NCBI GenBank assembly: GCA_900766635.1
Contig: CAAFWA010000326.1
Coordinates: 1 to 10,650 of the forward strand
Length of the DNA stretch: 10,650 nucleotides
From: an uncultured Acinetobacter sp.
GTDB lineage: Bacteria > Pseudomonadota > Gammaproteobacteria > Pseudomonadales > Moraxellaceae
Direction of reading: 5' to 3'
Shown piece by piece: positions 6,463 to 10,650 of the stretch. The position numbers and the translations under genes are program-made. The number at the start of each line of letters is the position of its first letter. The stretch's first letter is position 1. Under the pieces are notes generated by a model. That model was not told the DNA's origin. It did no database searches and saw only the letters and a list, made by a program, of their open reading frames with translations.

Positions 6463-8889
6463 TTAGTGACGCGCCACTTTTTCATCGCTTGTTGCTTGGA
6501 CTAAAGGTTTTTTAACCAAAGGTTTTGGTTGTTCAACCAAAGCAACAGTTAAAATTTCGTCAATTGATTTGACGGCTTTAATTTCTAGACCTTCTTTAAC
6601 ATTGTCTGGAATCTCAGCCAAATCACGTACGTTATCTTGTGGAATAAAGACTAGTTTTACCCCACCACGATGGGCAGCAAGTAACTTCTCTTTTAAGCCG
6701 CCAATACGCATCGCACGACCGCCTAAACTGGTTTCACCTGTCATCGCAATATCAGGACGAATCGCAATTTTAGTAAATGCTGATACCAATGCTAAGGTTA
6801 GGGCTAAACCAGCCGATGGACCATCTTTTGGTGTTGCACCCTCAGGTAAATGCACATGCACATCGGTTTCTTCAAAACGTGATGCTTCAATACCAAGTTC
6901 ATCAGCACGTGTACGCACTACCGTCATCGCAGTAGTAATAGACTCTTTCATGACATCGCCTAAAGAGCCTGTGGTAATAAATTTACCCTTACCCGGAACC
7001 GCAGCGACTTCAATTGTGAGTAACTCACCGCCTACAGAAGTCCAAGCTAAGCCATTGACACGACCGACTTGAGCTTCTTCTTCAGCCATACCAAAGTCAA
7101 ATTTATGTGGACCTAAGTACTCAGGTAAATTGCTTGAATTGACGTCAATTTGTAAGTTCTTGGCTTTTTTACTCACCGCTTCTTTGACCACTTTACGTGC
7201 AATTTTTGACACTTCACGTTCTAAGCTACGTACACCTGCTTCACGTGTATAACGCTGTACAATGTCGCGAATCGCTTCTTCATGAATCGTCAATTCTTTG
7301 CTACGTAAACCATTATTTTTAATGGCTTTAGGTACAAGATAGCGCTCAGCAATATTCACTTTTTCATCTTCGGTATAACCCGGTAGACGAATCACTTCCA
7401 TACGATCGAGTAAAGCTTCAGGAATATTCATACTGTTGGCAGTACAAATAAACATCACTTCAGACAAATCGAGGTCAAGATCTAAATAGTGATCGTTAAA
7501 CTTACTATTTTGTGATGGATCAAGCACTTCAAGTAAAGCAGAGGCAGGATCACCACGGTAATCTTGCGCCATCTTATCGATCTCATCGAGTAAGAACAGT
7601 GGATTTTTAACGCCCACTTTGCTTAACGACTGTACAATCTTACCTGGCATCGCACCAATATACGTACGACGATGACCACGAATTTCAGCTTCATCACGCA
7701 CGCCACCTAAGGCCATACGCACAAATTCACGACCTGTCGCTTTGGCAATAGATTCACCAAGTGAGGTTTTACCCACACCTGGAGGACCGACTAAACATAA
7801 AATCGGGCCACGCAATTTTTTCACGCGTGATTGCACTGCCAAATATTCCACAATACGGTCTTTGACATCGTCAAGACCATAGTGGTCACTGTCGAGAATT
7901 TCTTGGGCTTTATTTAAGTTAATGCTAACTTTGCTGGCTTTATTCCAAGGCGTATCTAAAATGACTTCTAAATAGTTACGCACCACAGCCGCTTCACTTG
8001 AAGCAGGTTGCATGGCTTTGAGCTTACGTAACTCATTTTCGGCTTTTTTACGCACATGTTCAGGCAAATCAGCTTCGCTTAAACGACGCTCAATTTCTGC
8101 CACATCATCTTCAGCACCGCCATTCATATCAGAAAGTTCGCGCTGAATCACTTTCATTTTTTCATTTAAAAAGTATTCGCGCTGATTTTTTTCCATTTGG
8201 CGTTTAACAGATTCATGTAGAGTTTGCTCAATCTGTTGTTCTTCAGATTGTTGCAGCAAATAGTTCATTAATTCTGTTAAATGTGCTTCAAATTCGTCAT
8301 GTTCTAAGAACTTTTGTTTAATATCAATATTCAGTGGAACACGAGTGGCGACAAAAAATAATAACTGTAACAAGTCATCAATTTTATTCGCCGCAGCAAT
8401 GAGTTCACGTGCATTACGCAATTTCGCTTCTGCATATTGGGCAAATAAAGCACGCAGTTCAAGCAAACGTGTCGCTTGAGTCTCAGGCTCAAGGCTGACG
8501 TTCATTGGGCTTAAACCATGCTCAGCTGTTAAGTAGCTGTCTTGATCGATAATGCGTTCAAGTTTGGCGCGATGTAGACCCTCGATGAGGACTTTAATAC
8601 AGTTTTCATCATTTTCGTGATTTACAACTTGCACAATCTTCGCGACAGTACCGTATTGATATAAATTATCGTGATCAATTTCTTCTGTAAGCGAATCTTT
8701 TTGTGCAACTACAAATACAAGATTGTCACTGTTACGAGCCACATCAACTGCATTGATCGATTTTTCACGACCAACGAACAGCGCGATTTGCATGTGTGGA
8801 TACACCACAACATCACGTAGCGCTAAAAGAGGTAGTATGCTTGGCACCTCTAGTGCTAAGGTTTCTTCATTCATCATAATTTCAGACAT
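6463..8889 (-). CDS. lon: ATP-dependent protease Lon (LonA type)
   Basis: Cytosolic hexameric AAA+ serine protease that degrades misfolded and regulatory proteins. Domains in order (808-residue numbering): substrate-binding LON N-domain about 13-205 (PLLALRDVVVYPHM near 20-33), a coiled-coil linker, AAA+ module with Walker A GPPGVGKTS (368-376) and Walker B FLLDEID (432-438), and C-terminal protease domain with KDGPSAG around catalytic Ser692 and GGLKEKLLAAH with catalytic Lys735. The frame opens at GTG 8895, but ATG at 8889 is preferred because AGGAG lies 5 bases before it. The protein is about 24 residues longer than E. coli Lon. The extra tail holds an imperfect tandem duplication (KPLVK-KPLVQ, from two 15-bp units at 6496-6525). 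It stands alone rather than in the clpP-clpX-lon cluster seen in enterics. Confidence 0.97.
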   Translation of the reverse strand: MSEIMMNEETLALEVPSILPLLALRDVVVYPHMQIALFVGREKSINAVDVARNSDNLVFVVAQKDSLTEEIDHDNLYQYGTVAKIVQVVNHENDENCIKVLIEGLHRAKLERIIDQDSYLTAEHGLSPMNVSLEPETQATRLLELRALFAQYAEAKLRNARELIAAANKIDDLLQLLFFVATRVPLNIDIKQKFLEHDEFEAHLTELMNYLLQQSEEQQIEQTLHESVKRQMEKNQREYFLNEKMKVIQRELSDMNGGAEDDVAEIERRLSEADLPEHVRKKAENELRKLKAMQPASSEAAVVRNYLEVILDTPWNKASKVSINLNKAQEILDSDHYGLDDVKDRIVEYLAVQSRVKKLRGPILCLVGPPGVGKTSLGESIAKATGREFVRMALGGVRDEAEIRGHRRTYIGAMPGKIVQSLSKVGVKNPLFLLDEIDKMAQDYRGDPASALLEVLDPSQNSKFNDHYLDLDLDLSEVMFICTANSMNIPEALLDRMEVIRLPGYTEDEKVNIAERYLVPKAIKNNGLRSKELTIHEEAIRDIVQRYTREAGVRSLEREVSKIARKVVKEAVSKKAKNLQIDVNSSNLPEYLGPHKFDFGMAEEEAQVGRVNGLAWTSVGGELLTIEVAAVPGKGKFITTGSLGDVMKESITTAMTVVRTRADELGIEASRFEETDVHVHLPEGATPKDGPSAGLALTLALVSAFTKIAIRPDIAMTGETSLGGRAMRIGGLKEKLLAAHRGGVKLVFIPQDNVRDLAEIPDNVKEGLEIKAVKSIDEILTVALVEQPKPLVKKPLVQATSDEKVARH

Positions 8890-8924
8890 GGGCACTCCTA
8901 GGTGACAACGGTGTTGCCATGATT

Positions 8925-8956
8925 TTTATAGTGATGGGTAATTTTAAAAATACAAG
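8925..8956 (-). promoter_or_regulatory. Candidate lon promoter with heat-shock-like elements
   Basis: On the minus strand CCCTTGTA (8958-8951) is followed after a short AT-rich spacer by ACCCATCA (8939-8932), recalling the sigma-32 pattern CTTGAA / CCCCATNT. The spacer of about 11 bases is shorter than the usual 13-17. A sigma-70-like TATAAA follows at 8930-8925. Known heat induction of lon in other gammaproteobacteria makes the reading plausible, but the match is imperfect. Confidence 0.3.
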
Positions 8957-9011
8957 GGTAAAAGCCAATAATTTCTATCAAAATCACATTAATTGAAGTT
9001 CAATGCTGAAA

Positions 9012-9599
9012 TTAACGCTTAAATTTTAACAAACGTTGTGGTGTCAAGAGTGCATCTAAGGGCTGATCCCAAGGGGCACGCACCAAAGGCTGCTCGAGTA
9101 ATTGAAAATCATGGGCTAGGCCTAAACGATAGGGCTTTTTCGCTGCGCGTGATAGGGTTTTATCATAAAAACCACCGCCCATGCCTAAGCGTGTTCCCAA
9201 ATGATCACAGGCCAAAAGTGGCATAATCAGTAAATCAATTTGTTTAACCGAGTGACCACGGCTTTGCATGGCTTGTTGCATGCCTAAACGATGCAGCGCA
9301 AAACGCCGATTTAAATACTGCCTTTGCGAGATTTTTACCCAAACCAAGTGGCCATTCATCGTGCAGACCATCGGTAAGTACACCGCTTTGCCACGACGGA
9401 AACATTCTAAAATTATCTGATGGGTGTAAATTTCACCAAAGGCATGTAAATACACGCCAATGTGTTGGCTATGGGCAAAGATAGTTTGTTGAAACAAAGT
9501 TGCACAGACTTTGTATTGGGCTTGGCGCTGTTGATAACGAGAAACTTTGCGACGTTGTTGACGTAGTTGTCGTCGCAAAGTTATAAGAGGCTGTGACAT
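9012..9599 (-). CDS. fau: 5-formyltetrahydrofolate cyclo-ligase (MTHFS)
   Basis: Also called ygfA. It converts 5-formyltetrahydrofolate to 5,10-methenyltetrahydrofolate with ATP, clearing a folate side product in the cytosol; E. coli YgfA is also linked to persister formation. The 195 residues fit the family. Visible motifs are the basic N-terminal LRRQLRQQRRKVS (8-20), FGEIYT (54-59), the ATP/folate loop GTRLGMGGGFYDKTL (135-149) and WDQPLDALLTP (177-187). No ribosome-binding site is obvious before the ATG at 9599. In enterics this gene follows the 6S RNA gene; here the 94-base upstream gap is too short for one. It lies 122 bp upstream of lon on the same strand, with its own spacer on either side. 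Confidence 0.93.
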   Translation of the reverse strand: MSQPLITLRRQLRQQRRKVSRYQQRQAQYKVCATLFQQTIFAHSQHIGVYLHAFGEIYTHQIILECFRRGKAVYLPMVCTMNGHLVWVKISQRQYLNRRFALHRLGMQQAMQSRGHSVKQIDLLIMPLLACDHLGTRLGMGGGFYDKTLSRAAKKPYRLGLAHDFQLLEQPLVRAPWDQPLDALLTPQRLLKFKR

Positions 9600-9652
9600 A
9601 ACTGCTGATGAGATAAAATTAAAGGTTAACGCATACTAAAATGCAGTTGCTG

Positions 9653-9686
9653 AAAAAGCAAAATCCTGAGCACTTAGGCTCAGGAT
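9653..9686 (-). terminator. Rho-independent terminator of the OmpA-domain lipoprotein gene
   Basis: ATCCTGAGC (9663-9671), 6-base loop, GCTCAGGAT (9678-9686), followed on the minus strand by TTTGCTTTTT. It lies 8 bases past the stop codon at 9694. Confidence 0.85.
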
Positions 9687-9693
9687 ATTCAAA

Positions 9694-10194
9694 TTAGAGC
9701 GCTTTTTTAATACCACGTACATGAATACTGACACGTCGATCAGGTTGTAAACATTGAATTAATTGAGCTCTTGGGGTGACTTGAGGGCAGCCTTGCGTAA
9801 CGGGATCATTTTCACCTGCGCTCTTATAGGAAATGACTTGTGCAGGTACACCACGCTCGACCAAATAATCATAGACGGTTTTCGCACGTTGCATACCGAG
9901 GTTGTAGTTGTAATCGGCTCGACCTAAACGGTCAGTATGGCCAATTAATTCAATCGACTCTAATTGCATATAGCGTTTGGTTAAAGTCTCTGCTACTTGG
10001 TTAAGTTGAGTGCGCCCGCTTGGGGTTAAATCACTTGAATCGGCACGGTTAAATTCAAATAAAGTATCTGAGGTTAAATTAATATGCTCCACTGTTGGAG
10101 GGTCAATGGGTGGCGTGGGTGGTTTGACATGCGGTTGGCAGGCCGCTAATGCAGCGACAGTCGTTGCCAAAAGTATTGCTTGATAATTGCACAT
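9694..10194 (-). CDS. OmpA C-terminal-domain lipoprotein (peptidoglycan-binding)
   Basis: 166-residue predicted outer-membrane lipoprotein: signal peptide with lipobox LAAC (lipidated Cys19), a Pro-rich linker (24-33) and an OmpA-like domain (about 40-162) that in this family binds the diaminopimelate residue of peptidoglycan. Visible motifs are LFEFNRADSSDLTPSG (45-60), IGHTDRLG (84-91), NLGMQRAKTVYDYL (98-111) and QPDRRVSIHV (150-159). The Cys136/Cys148 pair corresponds to the disulfide of the E. coli OmpA C-terminal domain, and the local sequence is strikingly close to that protein, but there is no beta-barrel. AGGTG lies 5 bases before the ATG at 10194. Its likely job is tethering the outer membrane to the cell wall. 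Confidence 0.9.
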   Translation of the reverse strand: MCNYQAILLATTVAALAACQPHVKPPTPPIDPPTVEHINLTSDTLFEFNRADSSDLTPSGRTQLNQVAETLTKRYMQLESIELIGHTDRLGRADYNYNLGMQRAKTVYDYLVERGVPAQVISYKSAGENDPVTQGCPQVTPRAQLIQCLQPDRRVSIHVRGIKKAL

Positions 10195-10515
10195 AGATTC
10201 ACCTATACGGTTTTAATCGGCAGCGCTCAAAGCGTTTGAATCATAAGAAAGACAATAAAATAAAGAGAGAATTTGAGCGTTGGATTGTTGTTTTGATGTA
10301 GTGAGGGCAGTGTTGGCCCTTTATCTTATCTTTTTTAAAGACCCTATGATTTTAATGCAAATTCGGTGGAATCACCGTCATAAAAATGTAGCACAGTTTT
10401 AATTTGTTTTTTAGATGGAATTGATTAAATTTAACAGTTTTACCTATAGGTAAGCTTTGCTTATATTGGCCTGATTCAAAGTGATCTCCTCGATTTTGGC
10501 AAGATGGGTCAATTT
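10195..10515. other. Divergent spacer between the OmpA-domain and small lipoprotein genes
   Basis: 321 bases without a convincing gene. Visible symmetry includes CGCTCAAA/TTTGAGCG at 10224-10231 and 10272-10279, a short hairpin AGGGC/GCCCT at 10304-10320 followed on the plus strand by a T-rich run, and CGGTG-GAAT-CACCG at 10364-10377. A minus-strand TATGAT box lies near 10240, but no good -35 could be matched to it. Confidence 0.5.
10439..10467 (+). promoter_or_regulatory. Candidate promoter with a 14-bp palindrome over its -35
   Basis: TTTACC (10439-10444), 17-base spacer, TATATT (10462-10467). The perfect palindrome TTACCTATAGGTAA (10440-10453) covers the -35, the arrangement expected of a repressor operator. 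It points at the small lipoprotein gene, with the predicted start about 40 bases before the ATG. Confidence 0.4.
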
Positions 10516-10638
10516 ATGTTTAAAGTAATATGTGTGGTGATTTTGGCAAGCCTAGTGAGTGGATGTGCATTTAATCCAAGTGATTATGATCAACTACGTC
10601 AACAGGAAAACGAGCATTATCGTGTATTAGGTGCATAA
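10516..10638 (+). CDS. Small predicted lipoprotein, 40 residues
   Basis: Function unrecognised. The frame encodes a basic-then-hydrophobic signal sequence (MFKVICVVILASLVSG) ending in the lipobox VSGC, with lipidated Cys17, and a mature peptide of only 24 residues rich in Gln, Glu, Asp, Asn and Tyr. An in-frame ATG at 10504 would add four residues (MGQF); GGG at 10506-10508, 7 bases before the second ATG, weakly favours 10516. After the stop, TAAAAAAATCCCAGC runs to the window edge and looks like the left arm of a terminator. This supports a complete, separately transcribed small gene rather than a truncated longer one. By size it resembles entericidin-like or other small-lipoprotein peptides, but no family can be assigned. 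Confidence 0.6.
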   Translation: MFKVICVVILASLVSGCAFNPSDYDQLRQQENEHYRVLGA

Positions 10639-10650
10639 AAAAATCCCAGC

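Noticed and set aside
6569..7072. 167-codon open frame on the plus strand opposite lon
   Set aside because: It lies wholly within the well-conserved lon protease domain, has no ribosome-binding site or recognisable domain, and is a codon-structure shadow of lon.
8890..8895. Upstream GTG as the lon start
   Set aside because: The AGGAG site almost abuts the GTG but is properly spaced (5 bases) from the ATG at 8889.
9600..9693. 6S RNA gene upstream of fau, as in enterics
   Set aside because: The gap is only 94 bases and holds the terminator of the neighbouring gene; a 6S RNA is about twice as long.
10195..10515. Small RNA in the divergent spacer from the hairpin plus T-run near 10304-10336
   Set aside because: The stem is only 5 bp and the following tract is interrupted by A and C; no promoter was evident.

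Overview
The window is an ordinary chromosomal housekeeping segment from an AT-rich gammaproteobacterium, most likely Acinetobacter or a close relative in the Moraxellaceae. This assignment is inferred from the AT-leaning base composition and from gene content: a soluble stand-alone RnfB next to nth, a short OmpA-type lipoprotein, and a META+DUF4377 lipoprotein. It was not confirmed by a database search. I see no tRNA, rRNA, CRISPR array, insertion sequence, prophage or integrase gene.

Layout from left to right. Positions 1-1238 (minus strand) hold rnfB followed one base later by nth, which runs off the left edge. An AT-rich divergent spacer of 341 bp carries several palindromes and a 12-bp inverted repeat. 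It leads into gdhA (plus strand, TTG start, strongly biased codons), which ends at a two-way terminator shared with a convergent META/DUF4377 lipoprotein gene. Next on the minus strand come a YgiD/DODA-type extradiol dioxygenase and rlmH. A divergent plus-strand gene then encodes a secreted M28-fold peptidase that lacks the catalytic Glu-Glu pair. It converges on lon through a 196-bp spacer packed with hairpins. Upstream of lon on the same strand are the 5-formyltetrahydrofolate cyclo-ligase gene (fau/ygfA) and an OmpA-domain lipoprotein gene. The right edge carries a divergent 40-residue lipoprotein gene too short for routine ORF calling.

How the genes relate. Only rnfB-nth looks like a tight, translationally coupled pair. 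The other genes appear to be single transcription units with their own spacers and, in several cases, visible terminators. The themes are DNA repair and iron-sulfur electron transfer (nth, rnfB), nitrogen assimilation (gdhA), ribosome modification (rlmH), protein quality control (lon), folate salvage (fau) and envelope lipoproteins (three). No new multi-gene system is evident. The points most worth a second look are the probable M28 pseudo-peptidase, the hairpin-rich spacer between it and lon, the solitary soluble RnfB, the symmetric elements in the two divergent spacers, and the tiny lipoprotein at the right edge.
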